DNA from: Mycolicibacterium sp. HK-90
GTDB lineage: Bacteria > Actinomycetota > Actinomycetes > Mycobacteriales > Mycobacteriaceae
Assembly (NCBI RefSeq): GCF_030486405.1
Contig: NZ_CP129613.1
Span: 4,836,001 to 4,900,000, forward strand
DNA: 64,000 nt
Reading direction: 5' to 3'
Shown here: piece by piece, positions 26,656 to 36,221 of the stretch
How the letters are laid out: every line of letters begins with the position of its first letter
Position numbering within the stretch: the stretch's first letter is position 1
Notes under the pieces: model-generated
The model's database searches: none
Told to the model about the DNA's origin: nothing
What the model saw: only the letters and a program-made list of their open reading frames with translations
Program-made: the position numbers and the translations under genes

Positions 26656-28283
26656 CCGTCACCACCCTCGCCGCCGAGACGGTCGGTAACCCCGCCGCCA
26701 ACATCGGCATCTTCAGCCTGTTCGTCGTGGTCACGATGATCGTGGTGATCAAGGCCAGCAAGCGAAATGCCACCGCCGACGAGTTCTTCACCGGTGGCCG
26801 CGGGTTCTCCGGCCCGCAGAACGGCATCGCCATCGCCGGCGACTATCTGTCGGCAGCCAGCTTCCTCGGCATTGCCGGAGCCATCGCGGTGTACGGCTAC
26901 GACGGCTTCCTGTACTCCATCGGCTTCCTGGTGGCCTGGCTGGTGGCGCTGCTACTGGTGGCCGAATTGCTGCGCAACACAGGCAAATTCACCATGGCCG
27001 ACGTGCTGAGCTTCCGGCTCAAACAGCGCCCGGTCCGACTGGCCGCGGCCACCTCCACGCTGACGGTGTCCCTGTTCTACCTGCTGGCCCAGATGGCCGG
27101 CGCCGGCGGCCTGGTCGCGCTGCTGCTCGACGTCAACAGCAAGGCCGGGCAGTCGATCGTGATCGCCGTCGTCGGCATCCTGATGATCGTTTACGTGCTG
27201 GTCGGCGGCATGAAGGGCACCACCTGGGTGCAGATCATCAAGGCGGTGCTGCTGATCGCCGGTGCCGCACTGATGACCGTGATGGTGCTGAGCAAGTTCG
27301 GGCTGAACTTCTCCGAGATCCTCGGATCGGCGCAGTCGGCAATCTCCGGATCGACCACCACGGGTGTCTCTGGCCGCGACGTGCTGGCCCCGGGCGCGCA
27401 GTACGGCGGCTCGCTGACCTCGCAGATCAACTTCATCTCGCTGGCGCTGGCGCTGGTGCTGGGCACCGCGGGCCTGCCTCACGTGCTGATGCGGTTCTAC
27501 ACCGTGCCGACCGCCAAAGAGGCGCGTCGTTCGGTGGTGTGGGCGATCGCGCTGATCGGCGCCTTCTACCTGTTCACACTGGTGCTCGGCTACGGCGCTG
27601 CCGCGCTCGTCGGCCCGGACCGCATCCTGGGCGCGGCCGGCGGGGTGAACTCGGCGGCTCCGCTGCTGGCCTTCGAACTCGGCGGGGTGATCCTGCTCGG
27701 CGTCATCTCGGCGGTGGCCTTCGCGACCATCCTGGCGGTGGTCGCCGGCCTGACGATCACCGCGTCGGCGTCGTTCGCCCACGACATCTACGCCTCGGTG
27801 CTCAAGTCCCACAAGGTGACCGAGGACGAGCAGGTGCGGGTTTCGCGCATCACCGCGGTCGTCTTGGGTGTGTTCGCAATCGGGCTCGGCATCCTGGCCA
27901 ACGGTCAGAACGTGGCGTTCCTGGTGGCGCTGGCGTTCGCGGTGGCCGCCGCGGCCAACCTGCCGACGATCCTGTACTCGCTGTACTGGAAACGGTTCAA
28001 CACCCGCGGTGCCCTGTGGAGCATGTACGGCGGCCTGATCTCGACCATCGTCCTGATCGTGTTCTCTCCCGCGGTATCGGGCAGCAAGACCGCGATGATC
28101 CCCGGCGCGGACTTCGCGTACTTCCCGCTGGCCAACCCGGGCATCGTGTCCATCCCGCTCGCGTTCGCCCTCGGCATCATCGGCACGCTCACCTCTCCGG
28201 ACACCGGGGACGCCGAGCTCAACGCCGAGATGGAGGTGCGGTCGCTGACCGGGGTCGGCGCCGAGAAGGCGGTCGCGCACTGA
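26652..28283 (+). CDS. Cation/acetate-type symporter (second copy)
   Basis: This 543-residue SSS-family protein has about 13 transmembrane helices, the opening GDYLSAASFLGIAGAIAVYGYDGFLY and the conserved GTAGLPHVLMRFYTVP. It is closer to canonical ActP-type acetate symporters than the first copy and lacks most of its long outer insertion. It follows the DUF485 gene with a 4-bp overlap. It is probably regulated by the LytS-LytTR pair through the repeats at 26170-26198. A T-less hairpin follows 17 bp after the stop. Confidence 0.92.
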   Translation: MTVTTLAAETVGNPAANIGIFSLFVVVTMIVVIKASKRNATADEFFTGGRGFSGPQNGIAIAGDYLSAASFLGIAGAIAVYGYDGFLYSIGFLVAWLVALLLVAELLRNTGKFTMADVLSFRLKQRPVRLAAATSTLTVSLFYLLAQMAGAGGLVALLLDVNSKAGQSIVIAVVGILMIVYVLVGGMKGTTWVQIIKAVLLIAGAALMTVMVLSKFGLNFSEILGSAQSAISGSTTTGVSGRDVLAPGAQYGGSLTSQINFISLALALVLGTAGLPHVLMRFYTVPTAKEARRSVVWAIALIGAFYLFTLVLGYGAAALVGPDRILGAAGGVNSAAPLLAFELGGVILLGVISAVAFATILAVVAGLTITASASFAHDIYASVLKSHKVTEDEQVRVSRITAVVLGVFAIGLGILANGQNVAFLVALAFAVAAAANLPTILYSLYWKRFNTRGALWSMYGGLISTIVLIVFSPAVSGSKTAMIPGADFAYFPLANPGIVSIPLAFALGIIGTLTSPDTGDAELNAEMEVRSLTGVGAEKAVAH

Positions 28284-28300
28284 CGCTTCCCCTCTCCAAT

Positions 28301-28346
28301 GTCACGCTGGAGTGGCGCTGCAGCCCGCCAGCCACTCCAGCGTGAC
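28301..28346 (+). terminator. Long perfect hairpin without T-tract
   Basis: The 16-bp arms (28301-28316, GTCACGCTGGAGTGGC, with 28331-28346) are perfectly complementary around a 14-nt loop, 17 bp after the second symporter stop. No run of T follows. It is probably a mycobacterial-type terminator or a dispersed intergenic palindrome. Confidence 0.6.
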
Positions 28347-28420
28347 GCTCGGCGCCCGGGGCCGAAGTTGAGTGCTTTTACCTAAGGGCCGCGCCGCCGC
28401 GGGGACATAGCGTTCTTGCC

Positions 28421-29773
28421 ATGACACTTGCTGCCGATCCAGCCGCCGAGAAGGCCCGCGTAACGGGGCTGTTCCCGACACCTGCCGAAGTCGAGGCGCA
28501 GACCCCGGCCGACCGGGACCGGGCGATCGATGTCATCCGGATCGTCTCGCTCGTCGGTGTGGTGTTCGGCCATACCGTCATGGCCACCAGCACGATCCGC
28601 GACGACGTGTTCATCTGGAGCAACCTGCTCACCACATCCGTGGTGTTTCAGGCGCTGACCTGGGTGTTCCAGATCATGCCGCTGTTCTTCTTCGCCGGCG
28701 TCGCCGCCTCGGTGCAGTCGTGGCGGCCCGGCGCTTCCTGGGGCGGCTGGCTGCTGAAGCGGTGCACGCGGTTGTACCGGCCGGTGTTCTACTACCTGGC
28801 GTTCTGGACGGTCGCCCTGGCGGTGTTGCGGTTCGTGCTGCCGGAGCACGTCTACGAACCCATTGCCGGCATTTCGATCCAGCTGCTGTGGTTCCTGGGC
28901 GCCTACGTCCTCGTGCTCGCGGCGGTGCCGCTGCTGGCCCGCATCACCACCACCGCACAGGTGGCCGGCGCCGTCGTCGGCACCTACGCGTGCATCGCGG
29001 CTGTCGACGCGATCCGGATCAACATGGACGGCTACGCCTCGCTCGGTTATCTCAACACCGTGGTGTGGCTGATCCCCGGCGTGTTCGGGGTGGCATACCG
29101 CCGGAACCTGCTGTCCAGCGGCGCCGCACTCAAGATCGGTACCGGCATGCTGGGCATCAACCTGGTGCTGCTGTATTTCGGCCCCTACGAGCTCAGCCTG
29201 GTCGGCATCGAGACCCAGCAGCTGAAGAACATGACGCCGCCGTCGCTGTTGCTGGCCGGGCACGCAATCATGATGTGCGCGTTCGCGATTGCTGCCGCTC
29301 CCGCCATCAACCGGTGGGCACAGCGACCGCGGGTGTGGTGGCTCACCGCGATCGGCAATTCCGGCGCGATGACGCTGTACCTGTGGCACATGCCGCTGTT
29401 GCTCGGCATGCACCTGGTGTTCGACCACCTCGGCCTGGACCGTTACGACCCGGCCTCTCCGGGCTTCGTCGCGCTGTCGGTGCTGCAGCTGGCGTTGATG
29501 GCCGGCCTCGTCGCGATGGCGTTCATCGCGCTGCGACCGCTGGAGAACGACCCGCTGCCGCTGTGGGACGGCGGTGTGGTGAAGCAGACCGGTATCCGCA
29601 GCGCCGTCGTCGGTGCGCTGCTGTGTGTGGCCGGCGCGGCCACGCTCACCTCGGTGGCCTGGGGCCTGAAGGACCAGGGCGTCTACTGCGTGGCGGTGAT
29701 GCTGGTGGCACTTGTCGCGGCCCGCGCACTGGCGTCTACGCGCATGCCTGAGCAACGCGATCGAGTCGAGTGA
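28421..29773 (+). CDS. Membrane acyltransferase, acyltransferase-3 family
   Basis: This 450-residue protein has about ten to eleven transmembrane helices. It begins with a cytosolic arm and then IDVIRIVSLVGVVFGHT, the first helix of the OafA/YrhL family with the conserved Arg and His. FFFAGVAASVQS and TLYLWHMPLLLGMHL are also typical. These enzymes acylate sugars, lipids or antibiotics using acyl-CoA from the cytosol; the acceptor is not evident here. The gene stands alone. Its 3' end overlaps the convergent AbiEi-like gene by 38 bp. Confidence 0.85.
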   Translation: MTLAADPAAEKARVTGLFPTPAEVEAQTPADRDRAIDVIRIVSLVGVVFGHTVMATSTIRDDVFIWSNLLTTSVVFQALTWVFQIMPLFFFAGVAASVQSWRPGASWGGWLLKRCTRLYRPVFYYLAFWTVALAVLRFVLPEHVYEPIAGISIQLLWFLGAYVLVLAAVPLLARITTTAQVAGAVVGTYACIAAVDAIRINMDGYASLGYLNTVVWLIPGVFGVAYRRNLLSSGAALKIGTGMLGINLVLLYFGPYELSLVGIETQQLKNMTPPSLLLAGHAIMMCAFAIAAAPAINRWAQRPRVWWLTAIGNSGAMTLYLWHMPLLLGMHLVFDHLGLDRYDPASPGFVALSVLQLALMAGLVAMAFIALRPLENDPLPLWDGGVVKQTGIRSAVVGALLCVAGAATLTSVAWGLKDQGVYCVAVMLVALVAARALASTRMPEQRDRVE

Positions 29774-30683
29774 ACCCGCACTCCGGCCCGCACGGGCGAC
29801 CGGATACACCGATCCCGTGCCTCTGCAATACCTCAGCGATCTTGCCCGCCGTCTGACAGGGCCGATCGAAAACCTGCCCGTAGGACAGCCTGACGGTCGA
29901 ACGGCCATCGACCGCGGCATCCAAGTCCCGCTCGAAGTCCGCATCCCGACGGCTCGCCGAGTCGTGAAACAACCGGCCGTCGAGTTCGACCACGAGCCGG
30001 TCACCGTATTCGGCGTCGCGATAGCAGACGCCGACGGATGACTTCGACGGCTTCTGACGTGCGGCTCGTGGCAAACCGTGCGGGCGCTCGACCCGAACAA
30101 GATAGCCATGTTCAAGGACCGAACAGGTACCTTCGGCGATGTCGACGAGCACTGCCCGCAACCAGCGGCGCCGCCGCATCCGACTGCGAGAATCGAGGGT
30201 TTGCAGCAGCCGCCGCGCAGTGGTGCGCCGAGATTGGCAGGCGTTCGCGAGGACGGCAATGACGTCCAGACCCGACGCGGCACGGCAGGCGACGTCGAGT
30301 GCGGCTTCCTCGTACCGCATCCGCGGCGGGCCGACGTTCCACAACACCCGCTCCTCCAGGTGTGCGACACGGTGAATGCGGACTCCAGCCGGTTCGGCCC
30401 ATGTCGACCGCTGCCGCGCCACGGCGACATGGATCGGCGACCCTTCATCGCCCAGCGCCGACTCAAGGCACAGCGCCGCCGGAGCTGCGTAAAGCACTGC
30501 AGCCCAGGCCCGTTGCGACCACGTCAACGGGCCGGTGTGATCGACATACACGCCCGCATGCACGGGCGCCCACTCGTTTCGCCTGAGCAACCGCCGAATC
30601 TGATGCTCTGGTAGACCCGCATCCAAGGCCTGCCGGCGCGAGATCACCCCGCTCTGCTGCCGAAGAACCTCGCCTACATCCAC
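29736..30683 (-). CDS. AbiEi-antitoxin-like/DUF559 endonuclease-like protein
   Basis: This 315-residue protein has an N-terminal winged-helix AbiEi-type segment (LRQQSGVISRRQALDAGLPEHQIRRLLRRNEW) and a C-terminal part with the DUF559/Vsr-like core (DRLVVELDGRLFHDS...RRDADFERDLDAAV), where Glu and Asp residues could form a nuclease site. In actinobacteria such proteins occur singly and often; no AbiEii-type toxin is adjacent. The start is GTG 30683 without a clear Shine-Dalgarno sequence. Its role, whether defence, repair or regulation, is unknown. Confidence 0.7.
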   Translation of the reverse strand: MDVGEVLRQQSGVISRRQALDAGLPEHQIRRLLRRNEWAPVHAGVYVDHTGPLTWSQRAWAAVLYAAPAALCLESALGDEGSPIHVAVARQRSTWAEPAGVRIHRVAHLEERVLWNVGPPRMRYEEAALDVACRAASGLDVIAVLANACQSRRTTARRLLQTLDSRSRMRRRRWLRAVLVDIAEGTCSVLEHGYLVRVERPHGLPRAARQKPSKSSVGVCYRDAEYGDRLVVELDGRLFHDSASRRDADFERDLDAAVDGRSTVRLSYGQVFDRPCQTAGKIAEVLQRHGIGVSGRPCGPECGFTRLDRVAQACA

Positions 30684-30752
30684 CGCATCGATGTTCGCTG
30701 ACCGGCGCGACGGTCACCAGTGCAATTCAGCGGCCTGTGGATAACCCTCTAC

Positions 30753-30791
30753 GCGGCGAATTGCTGCTTGATACTGACTGCAATTCGCCGC
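30753..30791 (-). terminator. Hairpin terminator after the DUF5302 gene
   Basis: A perfect 12-bp inverted repeat (30753-30764, GCGGCGAATTGC, with 30780-30791) has a 15-nt loop and no T-tract. On the minus strand it lies 24 bp after the DUF5302 stop codon. Confidence 0.5.
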
Positions 30792-30815
30792 ATAGCTGAG
30801 CCCGGGGTAGCCGGT

Positions 30816-30986
30816 TTACCCGCTCTTACGGCGGAATTCGCGCCGGTTCTCGACCGGGCCGTGAGCCCGGGGTTGGTTGCGGCCGCCGTCCTTGTGCGCA
30901 GCGCCTCCCGACGACTGCGCCTTCTTGCGCTCCAGGGCTTCCCGGAATTTGCGCTTGTTGTCGTCTTCCGGTTTGTCGTCAGCCAT
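30816..30986 (-). CDS. Small charged DUF5302 protein
   Basis: This 56-residue protein is very hydrophilic, with the pattern DKPEDDNKRKFREALERKKAQSSGGAAHKDG and a basic tail ending FRRKSG. This is the DUF5302 pattern seen throughout actinobacteria. It is likely cytosolic and largely disordered; the function is unknown. It lies downstream of the Rv1155-like gene on the same strand after a 42-bp gap. Confidence 0.75.
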   Translation of the reverse strand: MADDKPEDDNKRKFREALERKKAQSSGGAAHKDGGRNQPRAHGPVENRREFRRKSG

Positions 30987-31028
30987 ACGCGGCAGCGTAG
31001 CGCGACAGCACCGCAAACGTCATGAGGT

Positions 31029-32337
<1,309 letters not shown>

Positions 32338-32356
32338 CCCGGGCTACGCTTCAGCC

Positions 32357-32872
32357 ATGACCCGCTATGTCGCGTTCCTGCGGGGCGTCAACGTCGGAGG
32401 CGTCAACCTCAAGATGGCCGACGTGGCGAAAGCCCTGGAGGCAGCCGGGTTCACCGAGGTGCGCACCATCCTGGCGAGCGGAAATGTCTTGCTGGAGAGC
32501 ACTTCCAACGCCAAGAAGGTACGCAGCACGGCCGAAAAGGCCCTGCGGGACGCGTTCGGTTACGAGGCCTGGGTGTTGGTGTACGACCTGCCCACACTCA
32601 AGAAGGTCTCCGCCGGCTACCCGTTCGAGCGCGAGGTCGACGGCCACCATTCCTACGTCACGTTCGTCAGCGACGAGGACCTGCTCGACGAGCTGGCCGC
32701 CCTTGAGCCGGGGAAGCAGGAGAAGATCGAGCGCGGTCACGGCGTGCTCTATTGGCAGGTGCCCCGCGCCGCGACACTGGACAGTGCGATCGGCAAGACC
32801 ATGGGCAAGAAGCGCTACAAGTCCGCTACCACCACCCGGAACCTGCGCACGCTGGAAAAAGTGCTGCGCTGA
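32357..32872 (+). CDS. DUF1697 family protein
   Basis: This 171-residue protein shows the DUF1697 pattern from the start (MTRYVAFLRGVNVGGVNLKMADV; FTEVRTILASGNVLLES) and ends with KRYKSATTTRNLRTLEKVL. These are cytosolic proteins of unknown function found widely in bacteria. It lies 19 bp after the first methyltransferase and may share its transcript. Confidence 0.85.
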   Translation: MTRYVAFLRGVNVGGVNLKMADVAKALEAAGFTEVRTILASGNVLLESTSNAKKVRSTAEKALRDAFGYEAWVLVYDLPTLKKVSAGYPFEREVDGHHSYVTFVSDEDLLDELAALEPGKQEKIERGHGVLYWQVPRAATLDSAIGKTMGKKRYKSATTTRNLRTLEKVLR

Positions 32873-32888
32873 GGCGGAGCCCCAAGGA

Positions 32889-33668
32889 TCACGACTCCCG
32901 CATCCACCCCAGGCCGTCACTGGTGCCCGCGGCCGGACGGTACTCACAGCCCACCCAACCGTCGAAGCCGGTCGCGTCGATGACCGCGAGTAGATGCTCG
33001 AGCGCCAACTCGCCGCTGTCCGGTTCATGCCGGTCGGGAACACCGGCAATCTGCAGGTGCCCGACCCGACCGGTCGGAATGTCCGACCGCAGCCGGACAG
33101 TCACGTCGCCCTCGGTGATCTGGCAGTGGTAGAGATCGAGCTGCACCTTGAGGTTGGGCGCCCCGATCGCGTTCACGATCTCGTGCGCCTCGTCCTGCAG
33201 GCTCAACAGGTAGCCGGGCATGTCGCGCTGGTTGATCGGTTCGATCATCACGTCGACGCCGGGGCCGGCGGCCTGCTCGGCCGCCCAGGCGAGGTTGGCT
33301 CGGTACAGCTCCAACCGGCTCGCGGGGTCGGCACCCGACGGTAGGAGGCCGGCCATCACATGTATCCGCGCGCAACCCAGGGTCTCGGCATAGGTCAGGG
33401 CATGCCGGAACCCCGCACGGAACTCGGCCTCGCGGCCGGGAATCGAGGCGGTGCCGCGCTCCCCGGCGCCGAAATCCCCCGGCGGCGCGTTGAACAGCAC
33501 CTGACGCAGGCTGTTGGCGTCGAGCAGCCGGCGCAGTTGCTCGGCCGGATACTCGTACGGGAAGAGGCACTCCACCGCCGCGAAACCGTCGGCCGCTGCG
33601 GCGGCGAACCGGTCGGGAAAGGCATGTTCGGCGTACATCATCGAGAGATTGGCCGCGAAGCGTGGCAC
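32889..33668 (-). CDS. Hydroxypyruvate isomerase-like sugar isomerase (TIM barrel)
   Basis: This 259-residue protein of the Hyi/OtnI group of the xylose isomerase-like TIM barrels shows [31 protein letters not shown], the metal-binding [15 protein letters not shown] (Glu), VQLDLYHCQ (Asp, His) and a C-terminal [10 protein letters not shown] (Glu). It would isomerise a small hydroxy-acid or tetronate-type substrate. The GTG at 33668 has a good site (AAGGAG) upstream. No glyoxylate or tetronate pathway genes are adjacent, so the substrate is open. Confidence 0.83.
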   Translation of the reverse strand: MPRFAANLSMMYAEHAFPDRFAAAAADGFAAVECLFPYEYPAEQLRRLLDANSLRQVLFNAPPGDFGAGERGTASIPGREAEFRAGFRHALTYAETLGCARIHVMAGLLPSGADPASRLELYRANLAWAAEQAAGPGVDVMIEPINQRDMPGYLLSLQDEAHEIVNAIGAPNLKVQLDLYHCQITEGDVTVRLRSDIPTGRVGHLQIAGVPDRHEPDSGELALEHLLAVIDATGFDGWVGCEYRPAAGTSDGLGWMRES

Positions 33669-33755
33669 GGCGGACTCCTTCCAGCTGAACCGACCTGCTG
33701 TTGACGCCATCTTTGCGCGTACGGTCGAGGCCGCCGCAGTACCCCCGGCCTTCGG

Positions 33756-33761
33756 TACATT
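33756..33761 (+). promoter_or_regulatory. Leaderless promoter of methyltransferase copy 2
   Basis: TACATT fits the TANNNT -10 box. Counting 7 nt places the transcription start at 33768, one base before the ATG at 33769. Confidence 0.5.
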
Positions 33762-33768
33762 CGTGCCA

Positions 33769-34602
33769 ATGACAGATCCTTCAGGCAAAGTGAACGGCAG
33801 CGCACTGACCGGCGTCTCGGAGACCGCGCTGATGACCTTGCAGGTCCGCGCGCACGAGGCCCGTCGCGCCGACGGCCTGATCGATGATCCGATGGCGATC
33901 CAACTGGTCGACTCGATCGACTTCGACTTCGCCAAGTTCGGCTACACCCGCCGCCAGGACATGGCGCTGCGGGCAAAGTTGTTCGACCGGATGACCGGCA
34001 ATTACCTCCGCGGCCATCCGCGGGCCACGGTGGTGGCCTTGGCCGAGGGCCTGCAGACCAGCTTCTATCGCCTGGACGCCGCCGACTTTGGACATGAGTT
34101 CCGTTGGCTGTCGGTCGATCTGGAGCCGATGATCGAGGTCCGCAACCAGCTGCTGCCGAAGCCGGACCGCGTCACCCAGTGCGCCCAGTCGGCGCTGGAC
34201 TTCAGCTGGATGGATCACGTCGACACCGCCGACGGCGTCTTCATCACCGCCGAAGGCCTGCTGATGTACCTGCAACCCGACGAGGCCATGTCGCTGATCC
34301 GCGCCTGCGCGCAACGCTTTCCGGGTGGGCAGATGATGTTCGACCTGCCGCCGGCGTTCTTCGCGTTCCTCACCCGCAAGGGAATGCCGACCTCGAGGCG
34401 CTACCGCGTGCCGCCGATGCCGTTCTCTCTCACCCCGGCGGAGGTGGCCGATCTGGTCAACACCGTCCCCGGCGTCCGTACCGTGCGAGATCTGCCGATG
34501 CCGCAGGGCCGCGGCATGGTGCTGAACGCCCTGGTGCGGGCGCAGCACCTGCCGATCTTCGACTCCGTCCGTCCGCTGGTGGTGTTGCTCGAGTTCGGCT
34601 AG
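33769..34602 (+). CDS. LCM-family SAM-dependent methyltransferase, copy 2
   Basis: This 277-residue paralogue of the gene at 31504 shares [46 protein letters not shown] and [10 protein letters not shown]. The two copies are clearly homologous but differ in the C-terminal substrate half. The start is ATG 33769; a GTG two codons earlier is possible. It is divergent from the isomerase gene and overlaps the convergent monooxygenase gene by 4 bp. The methyl acceptor is unknown. Confidence 0.85.
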   Translation: MTDPSGKVNGSALTGVSETALMTLQVRAHEARRADGLIDDPMAIQLVDSIDFDFAKFGYTRRQDMALRAKLFDRMTGNYLRGHPRATVVALAEGLQTSFYRLDAADFGHEFRWLSVDLEPMIEVRNQLLPKPDRVTQCAQSALDFSWMDHVDTADGVFITAEGLLMYLQPDEAMSLIRACAQRFPGGQMMFDLPPAFFAFLTRKGMPTSRRYRVPPMPFSLTPAEVADLVNTVPGVRTVRDLPMPQGRGMVLNALVRAQHLPIFDSVRPLVVLLEFG

Positions 34603-36122
34603 ACCGCCGAATCAGCCGTCACCCCAGCCGCTTCCGCCCGGGTCTCGCCCGCGAGGGACGACTCGAACTTGAGGTTCGCATCGACCACCGGACCGTTGCG
34701 CAGCAGCGCCGTGTCGTAGGTGTAGTTCATCGACATCACCCACGGCCCGTCGAGGCCCTGACGGGGAATCTCGTCCGCCGACCGCTGAACGTAACCGGCC
34801 GCGAAGTCCAGCAGCGGCAGGGTCTCCATGCCCGGGTCGGCGATCGGCCGCACCGTGTCGTACCCATGAGCGTCCAGGTAGCCGAGCATCCGGCAGAAGT
34901 GCTCGCACAACAGCCCGACCTTGAGGGTCCACGACGAGTTGGTGTAGCCGAAGGCGAACACGAAGTTGGGCACGCCGGAGAGCATCATGCCCTTGTAGGC
35001 CACGGTCTTCGGTAGGTCCACCGGCTCACCATCCACGGTGAGCGTCATGCCGCCGAACAACTGGACGTTCAAACCGGTTGCGGTGACGATGATGTCGGCG
35101 TCCAGTTCACGGCCGGACTCCAGCAGGATGCCGTTCTCGGTGAACGTCGCGATGCGGTCGGTGACCACGGATGCGCTGCCGTCGCCGAGCACGGCGAACA
35201 GATCGCCGTCGGGTACCGCGCACAGCCGCTGGTCCCACGGGTTGTAGCGAGGGCTGAAATGCTCGTCGACCGGATATCCGTCGGGCAGCCTGCGGGCGTT
35301 GAACCACCGGATCACCGCCCGAGCGGCCCGCGGGTACTTCTGGCAGAAGGTGTAGACGCCGCGCTGTTTGAGGATGTTCTTGCGCCGGGTCAGGGCGTAG
35401 CCCCGCTCGTCACCGAGCAGCCGCTTGGCGGTGTTGGCGAACGAATCCTTGGCAGGCACCGGCATCACGTAGGTCGGTGACCGCTGCAGCATGGTGACAT
35501 GGGCGGCCGTGCCGGCCATCGCCGGGATGAGCGTGACGGCGGTGGCGCCACTGCCGATCACGACGACCTTCTTGCCCGCGTAGTCGAGGTCTTCGGGCCA
35601 GTGCTGCGGGTGCACGATCGTGCCGGTGAACCGGTCTGCGCCGTCGAAGTGCGGGGTGTACCCCTGGTCGTAGCGGTAATACCCGCCACCGCAGAACAGC
35701 CAGTTGGCCGTGAGCTGGATCAGCTCCGGATCCTCTCCGGCGTCGCCGGCCCGCTCGATGTCCACGGTCCAGGCGGCCCGCGCGGAATCCCAGGCCGCAC
35801 CGAGCACCTTGTGGTGGAACCGGATGTGGGCGTCGATGCCGTTCTCCGACACCGTCTCACGCAGGTACGCCAGGATCTTGTCCGCGGTGGCGATGGCATG
35901 CTCGTCGCGCCACGGCTTGAACTCGTAGCCGAACGTGTGCAGGTCGGAGTCCGACCGGATGCCGGGATAGCGGAACAGGTCCCACGTGCCGCCGGTGGCT
36001 CCGCGGGCCTCCAGGATCGCGTAGCTGCGGCCCGGCTGTTCACGTTGCAGGTAGTAGGCGGCACCGATGCCGGAAATGCCGGCGCCGATGATCAGTACGT
36101 CGACGTGTTCGGTGTGGTTCAT
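34599..36122 (-). CDS. FAD-dependent Baeyer-Villiger-type monooxygenase (EthA/MymA-like)
   Basis: This 507-residue flavoprotein has an N-terminal FAD site (GAGISGIGAAYYL), an NADPH site (VVVIGSGATAVTL) and the Baeyer-Villiger fingerprint FTGTIVHPQHWP near residue 165. GGTWDLFRYPGIRSDSD and NPWDQRLCAVP are shared with mycobacterial EthA and MymA. It would oxygenate ketones or sulfur compounds; the natural substrate is unknown. It is divergent from a PucR-type regulator, echoing the ethA-ethR and mymA-virS arrangements. A DosR-like box and a 25-bp palindrome lie between the two genes. Confidence 0.88.
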   Translation of the reverse strand: MNHTEHVDVLIIGAGISGIGAAYYLQREQPGRSYAILEARGATGGTWDLFRYPGIRSDSDLHTFGYEFKPWRDEHAIATADKILAYLRETVSENGIDAHIRFHHKVLGAAWDSARAAWTVDIERAGDAGEDPELIQLTANWLFCGGGYYRYDQGYTPHFDGADRFTGTIVHPQHWPEDLDYAGKKVVVIGSGATAVTLIPAMAGTAAHVTMLQRSPTYVMPVPAKDSFANTAKRLLGDERGYALTRRKNILKQRGVYTFCQKYPRAARAVIRWFNARRLPDGYPVDEHFSPRYNPWDQRLCAVPDGDLFAVLGDGSASVVTDRIATFTENGILLESGRELDADIIVTATGLNVQLFGGMTLTVDGEPVDLPKTVAYKGMMLSGVPNFVFAFGYTNSSWTLKVGLLCEHFCRMLGYLDAHGYDTVRPIADPGMETLPLLDFAAGYVQRSADEIPRQGLDGPWVMSMNYTYDTALLRNGPVVDANLKFESSLAGETRAEAAGVTADSAV

Positions 36123-36153
36123 GTCTCAATGGTCGCGGGCGCGCGACCGACAC

Positions 36154-36173
36154 CCAAGGTCAATAGTCCCCAA
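36154..36173 (-). promoter_or_regulatory. DosR-like box upstream of the monooxygenase
   Basis: Read on the minus strand the site is TTGGGGACTATTGACCTTGG. It agrees with the DosR consensus at positions 1-11 and at 13, 15 and 16, about 14 of 19 specified positions. It ends 31 nt before the monooxygenase start codon, the same distance as the box before tgs1. The TATTGA inside it could alternatively be a -10 element. Confidence 0.4.
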
Positions 36174-36182
36174 TATCGCCGA

Positions 36183-36207
36183 CCTGTGGTGCACTTTGCA
36201 CCACAGG
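36183..36207. promoter_or_regulatory. Palindromic operator between monooxygenase and PucR gene
   Basis: Perfect 11-bp arms (CCTGTGGTGCA at 36183-36193 and its complement at 36197-36207) flank a CTT spacer. The palindrome covers the expected -35 region of the leaderless PucR promoter, so it is likely an autoregulatory operator that also serves the divergent monooxygenase. Confidence 0.65.
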
Positions 36208-36209
36208 AT

Positions 36210-36215
36210 TACGCT
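36210..36215 (+). promoter_or_regulatory. Leaderless promoter of the PucR-type gene
   Basis: TACGCT fits the TANNNT -10 box. Its last base is 7 nt before the ATG at 36222, so transcription is predicted to begin at the A of the start codon. Confidence 0.6.
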
Positions 36216-36221
36216 GGTGCG

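Noticed and set aside
29736..30683. Toxin-antitoxin or defence system based on the AbiEi-like gene
   Set aside because: No AbiEii-type nucleotidyltransferase toxin or other defence gene is adjacent; the protein is a common solitary type in actinobacteria.
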